This document shows, in pieces, positions 46,389-58,132 of a DNA stretch of 64,000 nt. The stretch spans positions 20,163,364 to 20,227,363 of the forward strand of contig NC_056762.1 of the NCBI RefSeq assembly GCF_018687715.1. The letters are read 5' to 3'. Position numbers and translations under genes: made by a program. Every line of letters starts with the position of its first letter. Position 1 is the stretch's first letter. The notes beneath the pieces are model-generated. The model had not been told where the DNA came from. It searched no databases and saw only the letters and a list, made by a program, of their open reading frames with translations. This DNA comes from Carya illinoinensis (Eukaryota > Streptophyta > Magnoliopsida > Fagales > Juglandaceae).

Positions 46389-48400
46389 TGAAACATAGTC
46401 TAACCATCAAACCAAGTCAAACATATCCAACATCAATAGCTTTGAAAAACATGCAGCTTAAGTTCAACTTCAAACTGATCCAACGAAGATAAAGTCCATG
46501 AAGATTACAACCACAACATCAGACCAGAAACTTAAACTCAATATAGTATTGATTAAAAAAAAACAAAAAAAACAAAAACAAAAAGCATCATATAAAGATG
46601 GCAATTCTGTTTGAATGGAATGCCTATAACCATCCTGTTCTACTAATGACACACGGCTCCCATCTATTTGAAGTGGCTAAAATATTTGATCTCAAACTGT
46701 TTATAGAGCTAGGCTCTATCTATTTATATTGGTTATTCATGAATTAATTTTATCATTGATACTTATGGCATCCTATTTTCCAAGCTTTGTTACTTGGACT
46801 TAATCTCGTGACTTTTGAAAAACAATATGCACTTAAAAGTCTTAAAGTAACTTTATGATCCACATAAAATACTATAAAAAATATAAACAATATGCACTTC
46901 AAAGGTCTAGCTACATACTGATACAAAACATTCATGAAAAAGCATTTGTAATTGTTAAAGTGAACATCAAATAACAACCGAACAAGACAAATATTTCTAC
47001 TATTCTTTGTGCAAATTCAAATAGGCAACTCATCAACACAACTAAAAGGAAATCAATCAACTCTCAAAGCCAGACACCGAGATTATGTAACATGAAAACT
47101 CTCTAATGTAAAGGAAAATTAACTTACGGGACCTAATCCAATTATAAATTTCACTATTAGTAATAATGGGTTCACAGATTGAATTCTCTAGAATATTCTC
47201 TAGAGGGTACCAATTACATATCAAGAGTACAAATATTCTTAGAATAGCATATAAATTTATTAACATAAAAGTGGATTGCAACAAAGCACGAAGTTGATAT
47301 TATAAACCAAGCAAATGGAAAGGAAATTTAACTAATTATTGACATTTGACACCAATGATAAGAAGCTTTTATCATCAGAACAATATATAAAATTTTGGTC
47401 AAAATTACACCATGACCTATCAATCTCTAGAGAAAGAATGAAGAAAAGTATGCAAAAATGGCTATACATAGAAATTCTCATAAAAGTATTTAATTTTTCC
47501 AAAACTTATTAGAATATGTTATCTCGAAGCAAACTCTAGCTTTTCTCTCACTATTTTATTTTTTTGCATCCTTTTGCACCCACAATGGAATTGCACGTAC
47601 AAACAATGAGAAGTATGTAAAAGACAATCATGAAGTAAGTGATACGCAGCACTTAAAGCGTACTCAAGGAAACAATAGATCAAATAGTCATTGGAACCGT
47701 ATTGGAAACAAAATTACAGGACTCATTTGGATTTTAAAATGAGATGAAAAATTTGTGAATAATGGTGAAATGACTTGTCAATAATAATAAAATTGTTTAA
47801 GTTAAATATTTTATTGGATTTAAGGAAAGTAGAGAGAAAAAAGTTGAATAAAAATATTATAAAGTTAAAATATTGTAAGAATATAATTTTTTAATATTAG
47901 TTTTATTTTGATATTTGAATTATTTTTTAGGTTTTATTTGAAAGTTTGTAAGAATTGTAATGATTAGGTAATGATTCAATGAAAAAGTTGAAGATTTGAA
48001 ATTGAAAAATGTTTGTATTTAGATGATATTTGAGATCGAAGAAATGAGAAGCTTAAAAGTTTCAAATTGAACAGGCGATGAAATAATAGCTAGATCATCA
48101 AGTTTTATAAAACTGACATATCTATTTACTTACTCATTTTTTTTTTTTCTTTCAACTTTTAATTATCTGCCTCTTTCGTCCCTTTCTGAATTTTTCTTTC
48201 CCTACACACATTCTCATGATCTCTCGAGGTCAATCCTAGTCACAGCCACAGCTTTCGACTCCTGCCATCTCCTTCAATCAGCTTAAATTAGTTTTTAGGA
48301 TACTTAGTGATTTCATAATTTTTTATTTGTCCATGTGTTGTTATAGTAAACTTATTTAGCAGTGCATTTTAGTTTTATGTTTTAGTTTTAGCTTTTATAT
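46389..48400. other. copia LTR candidate and AT-rich spacer
   Basis: The first few hundred bases may be the copia 3' LTR. The rest has no recognisable gene. A MITE-like block occupies 47720-48010. Confidence 0.4.
47720..48010. repeat. AT-rich MITE-like repeat
   Basis: CATTTGGATTTTAAAATGAG at the left and TTTGTATTTAGATGATATTTGAGAT at the right bracket the usual AAAAAGTTGAATAAAAATATT and TTGTAATGATTAGGTAATGA motifs. Confidence 0.5.
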
Positions 48401-49400
48401 TTTAGTAAATTGATTATACCACCGTCATGCGTTGACCATATGACAATTTCTTCTATATGAATATATGCCGCACTCAATATTGAAATGGATTATGAAAAAA
48501 ATGTTCGTGTGTTAAAGACGTACGTTGTTTGGTTAGGAAAAGTCATGTTCAAAAGTTTTACCTTTAATTAGATTTTATCAAGTAAGAAATTATTCATTTG
48601 AGATATTAATTTTAGAGATGACCACTTGTAACACTTTGATCAGCTTCTTCATGTGCTTGATCACCATCCTAATGTGTAAAAATTTTCTACAAATATTTAC
48701 CATATAATTGCTATATATGTAATGGTCAATAAGTACTTAAAACAAGAAAGTTAAGATTTTATTTATTGGGTTGATAGATTTATTCATCTTTTATGAACTT
48801 TTTGTGTGATTATATATAATTTGTGTTCTCTTTTTTAATTGTAAGACAATTATAAAGAATTGTGAAGAATATGTGTTCATGTTAATTTGCATGTTTGCTA
48901 ATATGCATTATAATATGCTTGTGCAAAGATAATCGCTATGAAAATAAAAATAAAATTTTTTACATCACTTAAGTTCATCGCAAAAAATATAAAATGTTCG
49001 CAATTATTTCTTAGTGATGCGTTTTATTTTTTTTACAATAAATTTAAGTGACCTAAAAAGACCTTTTTCTAAGTCCATCTGACCAATGCCCACAATATCT
49101 GCAAGTGTACCCCACCACAGTCAAAGCTGTCTCTAAGCTAAGAGACTTTCCATGCTTTCCTCGCTCATTGGACCTTTTTATGTCTCCTTAATTTCTCCAT
49201 CGTTAACCAAACAGACAACGAGGTATTAATATTATCCGACCATATAGACAACTATGGCTGAAGAATAATGCAATTTTCAAACTACTTTATGAACTCGAAT
49301 TGAAAAAAACAATATAATATTTCGCATTTTAATTTATTCCACAAAATATTTCATGTATGTCTCGCGCCAATCAAAATTGCACGCTTCATGTATTCTATTT
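48370..49400 (+). repeat. segmental duplicate of 22.95-24.58 kb
   Basis: Blocks 48370-48900 and 49265-49395 match 22950-23450 and 24450-24580 in the same order and orientation. The 24581-24926 L1 insertion and the 23652-23956 insertions are absent here, and 48930-49260 is absent from the other copy. It continues into the copy 3 gene region. Confidence 0.7.
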
Positions 49401-50089
49401 TTCATTTTTTTGGGTTGCTTAATAATTTATTTTCCAGAAAGTAATTATATATATATATATATATGATCTTTGTTAATTCTAATTTGAAATTTCTTGTGGG
49501 TCAAAACTATCAAGAATTAGAGGCATAAAATTTCAACACCGATATTGGAAAATATTGTACTTTTTTTCTAATCTTTTTAAAACCAAGAATAAGATAAAAG
49601 TATTTTTTTATCTTATTCAAGTACAATATTTTCCAATATCCGTGTTGAAATTTTGTGCCTCCTTGTTTTTTTTGTCGGAAAGTAGACATTTCAATAATTA
49701 TAAGTTGGACGTTAAGTTGGGCGTTAAGTAATCTGCAGCTAGCAATCACTTCTGATCACTAAATTCCCTAATGAAATCAATGCACTCCACATGAATCTGT
49801 CAACCACTACAAACAAAGTACCCACATCATTAATACAGAGAAAATTAATACTGGTGTAGCTAGTTAGGTCATATTCTTACATGACGTCCATCTCCTCTAA
49901 TGTAGGGCCAGCAAATGAAAGCTCATGCATGCATGTTCCTCATGTTGATTATCTCTCTAGCTGCATAACATCTGGGGGCTTATCAATTTTCACTTTATCC
50001 GTACGATCCCCTATATATAGAAAGAAATAAAAATAATGGTTTTAATTAATTAAACCATTAAATCATACAAGTACGTCGATCACTTCAAT
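49401..50089 (-). other. 3' flank and 3'UTR of copy 3
   Basis: This carries the same 3' blocks as copies 1 and 2 (CTGGGGGCTTATCAATTTTC near 49973; CAATATCCGTGTTGAAATTTT near 49634). The latter block occurs twice here in inverted orientation (49524-49560 and 49622-49660), forming a potential hairpin around an AT-rich loop. Confidence 0.55.
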
Positions 50090-50590
50090 TTAAACCAGTT
50101 CATGAATTTCAACTTGAGGAGGTAGTACTAGATGTTCGGGTTCTTCTTGAGGTTGGATGGTGCAGAGGATGATAAGGCCGGGAATGTCTTGGAGAGTTTG
50201 ATAAAACCAGTAGATAAATCGCTTCAACACATCCGAAACCACTCGATACAAAGAAGGCACGAGGACAAGTACGGGGAAGACAAGCCAAAAGAAAGGCGGC
50301 GGGAAAATGAGCGAGGAAAGCATAGAAAGAGCCAATGGAACTGAGAAATCTCCCACCCTCAAGCGTAATGGGTCCTGTGTTAGAGTGACAGGGAGCTTGA
50401 AAGAGATGAAAAGGAAGACCAACATGACAATGGCAAGGAAGATGAGTAAAAGGGGATGGTAGATGAGGAGGTAAAATTCCAAGTTTTTAATATACTCTTG
50501 AGGCCTAAGGTTGCTCTGGGAGAAGAAAAACATAAGACAGAGGCTTGTGAAAGGTGGAACAAGATAGCGAAAATCCACGCTGAATCTCAT
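50090..50590 (-). CDS. small multi-pass membrane protein, copy 3 (intact)
   Basis: A 166-codon frame from ATG (50588-50590) to TAA at 50090. Layout: short hydrophobic N-terminal segment (residues 8-24, FRYLVPPFTSLCLMFF), a long hydrophobic block at 38-64, the motif LRLRVGDFSVPLALSM at 75-90, a hydrophobic stretch IFPPPFFWLVFPVLVLVP at 95-112, an amphipathic VVSDVLKRFIYWFYQTL, a short hydrophobic DIPGLIILCTI, and an acidic tail. Likely 3-4 membrane segments. I recognise no known family. It shares its 5'UTR, donor site and 3'UTR with copies 1 and 2; its stop comes seven codons earlier than theirs (CAA to TAA after HELV). Function unknown; frame conservation against copy 4 argues it is a real protein. 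Confidence 0.7.
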   Translation of the reverse strand: MRFSVDFRYLVPPFTSLCLMFFFSQSNLRPQEYIKNLEFYLLIYHPLLLIFLAIVMLVFLFISFKLPVTLTQDPLRLRVGDFSVPLALSMLSSLIFPPPFFWLVFPVLVLVPSLYRVVSDVLKRFIYWFYQTLQDIPGLIILCTIQPQEEPEHLVLPPQVEIHELV

Positions 50591-50960
50591 TTTTCTATAT
50601 ATATATATATATATATTCTCAAATGCAAGGATTGGAACGTAGATCTAGGGGAAGAAGCTGGGAGGGTCTAGCTAGGGAAGAAGCTGGCCCGGAGGGAAGA
50701 AGCTGGGAGGGTCTAGCTAGTCTTATCGTGCGTGGGTGAATGGAATGTAAATATGTATGTATATATATATATATATACACACTGGAGCAGCTAGCAAAGA
50801 GGAAGAACTTACTGAAAGGGAAGGATTTGCAGGAAGATAATCAGATCCGGGCTTATCTAGGCTAAGAAGTGGGGATCTAGTACTCTTGTCGTGTGACTAG
50901 GTGAATGGCATATAAATAGAACTGGAGTGGCAGCGGGACCTACTCAGGGAAGAAGGATCG
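50591..50960 (-). promoter_or_regulatory. 5' region of copy 3
   Basis: This is homologous to 2735-3001 and 26108-26350, with the same donor AGTAAGTTCTTCCTC near 50803 and a TATA-like CTATTTATATG near 50912. An internal tandem duplication (GAAGCTGGGAGGGTCTAGCT at 50654-50673 and again at 50697-50716) is unique to this copy. (TA)n tracts at 50600-50616 and 50761-50776 differ in length between copies. Confidence 0.5.
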
Positions 50961-51175
50961 TGGCTTTGTCCAAGGGCATGATAGGGAATTGAACTAAGAC
51001 AGCCACGCCGTTGGCCGACCAAGAAATAAAGGACAGAGTGCTGCTAGGTAGGGGCACTGCTAGGTGGGTGCCCTAGGCCAAATTTCTTTTTTTGATTTTC
51101 TTATTCATATTTTTTTAAATATTTTAAAAAAATAAAAATATTTTTAAAATATATAAAAATATCAATACATTATAA

Positions 51176-51385
51176 TTGTATTTGGATGTTGAAATGAGTT
51201 GATTTGAGTTAAGATGAAACTTAAAAGTTAAATAAAATATTATTAAAATATTATTTTTTAATATTATTATTATTTTGAGATTAGAAAAAATTAAATTGTT
51301 TATTATATTTTATATTACAATTTAGAAATATTGTAATAATTAAATAAGATAAATTGAGATAAGTTTGAGATCCAAACTGGTAATT
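51176..51385. repeat. AT-rich MITE-like repeat
   Basis: GTATTTGGATGTTGAAATGAG at the left, GATTTGAGTTAAGATGAAAC, AATATTATTATTATTTTGAG, and GATAAATTGAGATAAGTTTGAG with ATCCAAAC at the right: a fairly complete example of the family. Confidence 0.6.
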
Positions 51386-51632
51386 GTCACTTTTTTAATC
51401 AATAAATAAAAGAAAAAAAATCAAATACATAAACAATAATAAAAAAAATAAAATAACATTATTCAATACATAAATATATATTTTTCCCTATGTCGGGAGG
51501 AAAAAATATACTCTGTTGGACTTTTGAGATACATAATAATTAGGGCAGCATGAGAGATTAACGGAATCGATGAGAAATCGTAGTTTTTTTTATTTACTTA
51601 TTTTCTTTCGGTGGGGCTCTTTTACTTTAGAC

Positions 51633-51860
51633 ATTAGGATCAAATATCAAATTATTTTATTTTATTTTATTTTATCTTATTTATTCATTTTAATTTTATT
51701 AAATTCTCATATAAAATATAATAACTAATTCAAATTTTTTAAATTTTTAAATATAATTAATATTAAAAAATTATATTATGATAATATTTTACTCAAATTT
51801 AAATAAAAAATTTTATCTAATCTTATTTTATCTGAACTATATAATTAAACGAAACTAATT
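51633..51860. repeat. AT-rich MITE-like repeat, opposite orientation
   Basis: The complement of the family motifs (ATTATTTTATTTTATTTTAT, AAATTCTCATATAAAATATAA, CTAATCTTATTTTATCTGAAC) fills the block. The same insertion is present at 62515-62705, so it predates the 10.9-kb duplication. Confidence 0.55.
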
Positions 51861-52234
51861 AATTTGGGCTGGTCGTTCATCCTTAAACATTTAATAACGC
51901 CACTGCAATTAAACTTTGTTTCTCGCTTTTTCTATTTTTTGGAAAAAGCCAAGAAAATAATGTTAATTGGGATGAGAAATAACAAGGAAGCTGGTGGTTG
52001 CTTGTCAAACGATATCGGACGTTGACAGCATCCCGATGCTTTATCGTGTTTCCTTATCCATTTGTTCAACTCGCCCAGTCTTTCTTTATGTCAGCCAATT
52101 ATACCGAACTTGCCCCTGCCATTTGCTGGCCTTCAATCACTATAAATATATGAATTAACTTTCCTTTTGAGCCTCATCCAGTTTTGATAAATATCTTGAT
52201 TTCCCCACTCTTATGGCAAATGAAGGGCGGAGGC

Positions 52235-53440
52235 TTTTAATGGTATACTTGAGAGAATTGCAAAACGAATGAATCATTGAAAAATGAAATTCTTGCTACA
52301 GGTTGAGAAGGAAATACTCATAAAAGTAATGGTCCAAGCTATACCAACATACACAATGAGTATCTTTATGTTATCCAAGGCAAAAGGTACATTTGGGTAT
52401 TAAGATGAGATCAGATTATTTGTGAATAGTAATAAAAAATAATAATAAAATATTAAATAGTAATGAATAGTAATAAAATAATAATAATAAAATATTAAAT
52501 AATAATGAATAATAGTGAACTACCTAAACATAGCCTAAATGGCATGATGAATATTTTTGGTGGGATTCTCATAACCAACCCAATAAAATATATTGAAAAA
52601 TGTGGTGTTCAACGAGCTTTGAGAAGTGGCAAGAAGTATTGGTTTTATAGATTTGAATTGTTTTAACAGGGCTATTCTAGCTAATTAAACAAGCATGGAG
52701 ATTGATAACAACTCAAAATCCTACTCAACAAGAAACTTTTAAGCAAAATATTTTCCCAATACTAATTTTCTGCAATCTAAACAAAGTTATAAACCTTCTT
52801 TTGCATGTAAGAGCCTAAAGTTAGCAATTGAATAATTCAAAGAAAGTCTTATCTGTCGAGTTGGAAATGGTCAAAAAATAAAGATATGAAATGATAAATT
52901 ACCAAGATGGAGCTCATGCTGATACGATCTCTAGTTAAGGTACTTCAGGAAGATGCAGTGGTAGCAGATCTTATAGATAAAGAGAATGGATGGTAAGACA
53001 CTCAAATGATCAAGGATGTTTTTTATGAGGAAGAGACAAGGATTATTTATACTTTGCTTCTCTAAGTCATGTTGACGATTGTGAAGATCAGCTTGTACGG
53101 AAATGTTCATCTTTAGGAAAATTTATAGTGAAAAGTGCATCACCTACAGCAAAATATAACGACAAGGTCTCATGGTTAGTCCTCTACACGTAGAATTCAT
53201 GGTATCTTGTGAAAGAAAATTTGGTCTCTTAGCATATCGAGTGGAGTTAAAATGTTTCTTTAGCAAGCGGCCTGTACAGATTCTCTGCCTACCAAATTAA
53301 ATCTTCATGACAGAAGCTGAATCAACTTGACATATTCTATAGTCTTGTGCATCAGCTAAGGATGTTTGGAATTTTGCTAGGACAAATAAATAAACTTCAT
53401 TTTGTGCCAATGATGTTGCGTGGGCACACTACATCTCGGC
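52235..53440 (+). mobile_element. L1-type LINE relic with MITE insertion
   Basis: With many stops and frameshifts the plus strand encodes the L1 connection region (LLQVEKEILIKVMVQAIPTY at 52305-52360), then a divergent ...SLVKVLQEDAVVADLI stretch near 52930, and zf-RVT (SGVKMFL, SLPTKLNLHDR near 53240-53310). A MITE-like (AATA)n block at 52386-52548 interrupts it, and is also in the 63-kb copy. The relic is non-functional. Confidence 0.75.
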
Positions 53441-54279
53441 TATGCAATCATGTTTTAGTTAACTGGGCCATTGTTAGTAACTGGGCCTAAAGATTTGGTA
53501 AAGAGGGGCTTTTGGTGCAAAGAAGATAAGATTTAGCTGCGTTTAGATGTTGAGTTGAATTGAATTGAAATGAAAGTTAAAAGTTAAAAGTTCATCTTTG
53601 TCGAAATCATTTGAACAGACCTCGATCTCTTTTGTCTCTACTTACACCACATTCGGACATACCAAAGCATGAATAACCGTATAAACGAATTTATTAGTGT
53701 GAATTGAGAGTTGGGTGGCTGGATTATAGCCTATAGGCCGACCTCTTTATCCCTCTCTATCCCACTATTTTCATAGTGTCAACCTTTGATGGTGTTTTTT
53801 TTTTTTAATGTAAATATAGATAGTGAGTTGAGACAAGATAAATTGAAATAATTTATAAATAGTAGTTAGATATTTGAGTTGATTTAAGATGAGATAAGTT
53901 AGAAATGGTTTGAGTTAAAATATTTTACAGTATTTTAAAAAATGAAAGAAAAAAAATTAAATAAAAATATTATAAAATTAAAATATAATTATAATATTAG
54001 GACAATATTGGAATAATTTTTTTTTCGTCCCAAATATATTTTGGGATGAAATCACAATTTTTTGAGATTAAATTTTTCGTCCAAAACACGTCCTTTATTG
54101 TAGTGGGATCTGCGCTATTTGGTCCCGCCTTTCATATGTCTTTCTTAAGATCCTCCTAAACCTAACATATTATATTAATGGAGGCAAAAATGTTAAATTC
54201 AATATGTTTAGGTCTATATATATATATATATATATATATATTGTAATATAGGGGCACCAATAGTTAGCACTTCTTCTTT
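53441..54279. other. spacer with MITE-like repeats
   Basis: Positions 53450-53510 are related to 39905-40010. MITE-like blocks lie at 53533-53595 and 53812-54000. An orphan CACTA-type end, TTTATTGTAGTG, lies at 54093-54104 with CGTCCAAAACACG subterminal sequence; its left partner is not seen. A (TA)n tract occupies 54215-54242. There is no gene. Confidence 0.45.
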
Positions 54280-55800
54280 TTTTAAGGGTTATGAAGTGGC
54301 TATTTTCATAAGTTTTGATGGCCGGCCCTTGATGGCCATTAGGGGGTTACACTTAATGGGGATATTACAAAGTCCTCCCCCCATTTGGATGAGATATGTG
54401 TAGCACCGCATGAGGCAGAAGGAAGCACATACCAATGGTCTTTTGCATGTTTTGGCCGCATCTCTTGGACAACAATGGTGCAGCGTGGTACAGCAACCAG
54501 CACTACCATGCGTGGTGCTGCGCAAGGGACTGCGAACACTGCAGCTCGTACCGCACAAGTAATGCTGCGCTCGCCACCTCAGTGCGATGCGCACCCGAGG
54601 CTGGAGGTAGGGGTGTCAAATCGTGTTAACGGGTCGTGTTCGTATCGTGTCAAAACATGTATATTATACCATCTAGGTAAACCCTAACCCGACCCGTTAA
54701 GCTTATCGTGTCAAAATCTCAAACCATAACACGACCCGTTAAGCTTATCGTGTCAAAATCTCAAACCCTAACATGACCTATTAACATAACGTGTCGTGTC
54801 GTGTCAACCCGTTTTTACCCATTAATGAATATTACTAAATAAGTTGACATGAAACAATACGATCCATTTCAAACTGTTTATATAAATGGGTTGAATAGGC
54901 CTGAAATTAACCTGTTTGACTTAATTAAATTTAACATAATTTTTTATAAATGTTAAAATCACAATATTTATAAAAATTATAAAACTAATTATAAGTCCAA
55001 AATTACAATATAAACAATAAAAATATCGAAATTAAAATTCTAACAATTTTACTTTTAGGTAGAAGGGTATAATTGTAACTTTAACTTTCTTAAATTGTCG
55101 TAACGGGTCAAAACAGGTTGACCCGTTATCAACCCATTAAGCAATCGTGTCTTAACAGGTCAATCCGTTTTGACCCGAACCCGTTAAGACTAAACTCTAA
55201 CCCGCTATTATCGTGTCGTATTCTTGTTGGGTTAACGGTTCGTATAACATATTGCCACCCCTAGCTGGAGGCACAGAAAGCACCTAGTTGTGGAGGGGCC
55301 ACCTTTGCTGCACGCAGAGCCATGCATCATGGTGTTGCCGGTCATAATCTGATCTGCTATAGGCAGATTCTGGTGCAGGGCCGCACGAAGAGCTACGTGC
55401 TCTGTTGCAGGTGGCGGCACCACTTCAGGCAGTGCCTTGGGTAAGAATGACAGATGGCAGCGCACACAAAGGCTTGCGGCTCGCAACGTCACGTACCTTG
55501 AGGTGCAAAGAGCACACATCAATTGGGTGCGGCCACTGCTGCTTGTAGCGCACTTGGCCAGTGCGGCAAGTTGTGTTGAGCGTGGAGCTGGCACATGGAT
55601 GGTGCGGTAGTCTCTGCCTCCCGTAGAGCTGCGCGCTCCGAATGTGTGCAGCGTAGCCCACGGTGCTTCGCTGCCCAGGGTGTTGCCTCCGTTGAGAACC
55701 AGTGGTCATTCAAGTACTGTCGTGCCAAGATGGAGTCGGCATCAGGCGGTTACAAGAAGTTGCAGCTCCAAAGTTTTGTATTTCCGTTACATGAACAGTA
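54280..55800. other. GC-rich island of unknown origin, split by a MITE
   Basis: Outside the inserted MITE the sequence is much GC-richer than its surroundings, with overlapping open frames on both strands (Cys-, Ala-, Arg-, His-rich), typical of GC-rich non-coding DNA. I recognise no protein family. The composition break suggests a captured gene fragment or part of a retroelement LTR. Confidence 0.35.
54608..55263. mobile_element. hAT-type MITE with 8-bp target duplication
   Basis: The ends are TAGGGGTGTCAAATCG and (complement of the right end) TAGGGGTGGCAATATG, giving 11 of the first 12 bases inverted. GCTGGAGG flanks both sides (54600-54607 and 55264-55271); 8 bp is the hAT duplication length. 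The interior is AT-rich with repeated AACACGACCCGTTAAGCTTA-type motifs (54678, 54728) and CCCGTT/AACGGG subterminal repeats. No transposase is encoded. Confidence 0.88.
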
Positions 55801-56083
55801 ACTGATGCCTTGGAGAAGAAGAACGCAGCTTTTTTATTTTTATTTCTTGTTTGTTCAATTTGTTTTGTGGGCTGAAAACGGGGTGGGCTATTTCTTAATT
55901 TTTATAATGCCTCCCGGTAAAAGGATAGGCCCAAATTGCTTTGGGCCCAGATAAAACTGAACTGTGGCTACTGGGCGCCAAGGGTCAGCCCGTGAGCCTT
56001 GTGGCTTGGCCCAGTTCAGTGGAGGCCAGGCTGCAACATTTGCTACAAAACGGGCATGAGCCCAATATAAGGAGTATGCCCCC

Positions 56084-56175
56084 TTTTTTTTTTTTTGAGA
56101 ACAAAAATGCTTTGATGGGATTTTTGAACCCAATCCCTCGCACATAAGAGTAATGAGCTCAACCATTAGGTTAGA
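56084..56175 (-). mobile_element. tRNA-derived SINE-like fragment
   Basis: The T-run at 56083-56095 is an A-tail on the minus strand. The complement beyond it contains GGGATTGGGTTCAAAAATCCC (a B-box-like GGTTCAAANNCC) preceded by AACCTAATGGTTGAGCTC (an A-box-like region), the arrangement of tRNA-type plant SINE heads. No perfect target duplication was found, so the call is tentative. Confidence 0.4.
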
Positions 56176-57225
56176 ACTTATTGTTAATGTTTATGCTGAT
56201 TTTATTTCTTTAAATAAGCATGTAATTGTGGCAGGGAATATTTATTTGAAATTATTTTTTGCACGTGATTATGGTTATTAATACATGTATGCCATGATAT
56301 TTGATTGCATTTGCTAGGCATTTTATTTTATGTCATAAATTGCCTATATTATTATTCTTTGTGAATAATCAATATTTGGAAGGAATGTGATTATTTTTAT
56401 GCATGTATTTTGATTTATATGTAGTTGTGTAAGCTTTTTTTATCACTTGTATTTGTGAAGCTAATTTTATAAATTAGTCTTTAAATTTTCTTTTAGGATG
56501 TGATATAAAATAAAGGATTACGTTGCCCAAGTATGATTAGCTTAAACTGATTTATTCGATTTAGGAAGAAATTTTTTTTGCATATGACTAACTTTGTAGA
56601 TTGCTTATCCTAGTGGAAGTATAGCTGAGATTGATTTGAAATTAATTTCCTATATGATATAAATTTGTGTAAAATTTAAGTTAGGAATTAATAATTAAAC
56701 ATTGAGGTGGAAGAGATGATTAGAAAGCATAGTGAATTTTTGATCTTACGGCATGTGTTAATTATTATTGTTCTCACTTAGATTGATGCAGAAAATTTCT
56801 TAGATGTGTGTGCTATTAAATGCACATATGTTAGTAATTTTGAGACAATACAAAGGAAAGCCTAGAGATTGTGTATGCGACTTAATTGTCTCGTTATCTC
56901 CTTCATGAGCAATAGTTGGAAAGGAATAAAAATTATTATGAGTGTCAGATAGTTTTAGACGATAATTATTGTAAAAAGCTCTTAAAGTTCTAAAATAAAA
57001 TTCGAAGTGCAGGTGATTGACACATGCAATACATTTTTAAAAAAATTTGAAGGGGTCAACTATCATATAGACATAAACCACTATTTTTGCCTTCGTAAAT
57101 CTTGTGAAAAATGATAGAAGTTGTGTGTTGTTTTTATAATGCAAATATTAATTGTTCTTATATTTGAAATTCGTATTATAATCTTAAAGTAACTTAGATT
57201 AACTCATAGATAAGTATATACTCTC
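56176..57225. other. AT-rich spacer, nothing recognised
   Basis: No gene, terminal repeat or RNA gene is seen. Sequence is not obviously repeated elsewhere in the window. Confidence 0.5.
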
Positions 57226-57806
57226 TAAAATCGATAAACTGGTAAACCGAACTACATCGGACCAAACTAGTGGCATCGGTCCGGTCCCGAGGTTGGTTCA
57301 GTCCGATATCAGTTTTAGTTTTCTTAAAATCGGTCTGGTTCTAATTTTTCTTTTTCTAAGACCGGACCGGACCGATTTATATATATTTTAATTTTTTATA
57401 TTGTATATAATATTTATATATAATATATAAGTATATATAAAATAATTTTGTGTTATATGATAAATTACTAATTAATATAATATTAAATTTTAAAACCTTA
57501 TATCATTTTGCTTATTGTATTAATAGTTATACTAATATTATATAGTGCCTATTAATAATTATACTAAGACTATATTACTATATATTATAATATACTACAA
57601 TATATTATCACTATGATATAATATAATATAATATAATATAATATAATATATTATATATTATATAATATAGTACATTAAAACCAGTAAAACTGGAGTATCG
57701 GTTTAGGAGGATAACCATTGCATAATCGGTTTTGAAAAATATAAAACTGGTACATACCAGTTCAGTCCTAAATTTTGTCTAAAATTGGATCGGTTAGACC
57801 CCTATT
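57226..57806. repeat. AT-rich interspersed repeat with CCGGACCGGACCG core
   Basis: GGTCCGGTCCC near 57279 and ACCGGACCGGACCGATTTAT near 57361 flank an AT-only interior with an (ATAAT)n tract at 57616-57648. The right part (57660-57805) is the complement of 32331-32502 and ends in GACCCCTATTG, a TAGGGGTC-type end as in hAT-like MITEs. The left end is not clean. Confidence 0.55.
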
Positions 57807-58132
57807 GTTAAGACAAACTCCTCCAGAATAATTGACTGCAGTTCGTGCAAAAAATGGACGGAAGTGATCTTTTTGAAAGGATCTCAAGTAGGGAAAAAAA
57901 GATGAATACATAAAACTTCATATCTGTACGTACGGGAGGTATAGGCGTACAACGAGCGATCATATAGAATCACACACGAGAACATTTAAAAAGACAAAAA
58001 CGTAAAAGCCTAAAGGCCTCTCTTAAGCTACAGCCTACAGAACTACGATATACAACATTCTGGGCTCATGATCAGTCTCCATTTTATCTGCGCGCCATAA
58101 TAGGGATAAACGTAGTTTTGGTTTCGCTTCAC
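57807..58132 (-). other. 3' flank of copy 4
   Basis: This probably holds the 3'UTR. TCTGGGCTCATGATCAGTCT near 58061 matches the conserved block past copies 1-3 at the same distance from the stop codon. Confidence 0.45.

Larger units (their letters stand above)
51100..53440 (+). repeat. segmental duplication unit, copy 1 (second copy 62.08-64 kb)
   Basis: From about 51180 to 53190 the sequence matches 62110-64000 collinearly, about 10.9 kb apart, including embedded MITE-like blocks, repeat unit A (51460-52160) and the L1 relic. Length differences are a ~210-bp segment at 62975-63190 present only in the second copy and small indels. The window ends before the second copy does. Confidence 0.75.

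Noticed and set aside
54289..55801. Cys/Arg/His-rich frames up to 120 codons
   Set aside because: Frames overlap on both strands and are split by the hAT MITE; there is no family match.
56084..56175. Functional tRNA gene
   Set aside because: The B-box-like part is degenerate and no cloverleaf can be drawn; a SINE head with an A-tail fits better.
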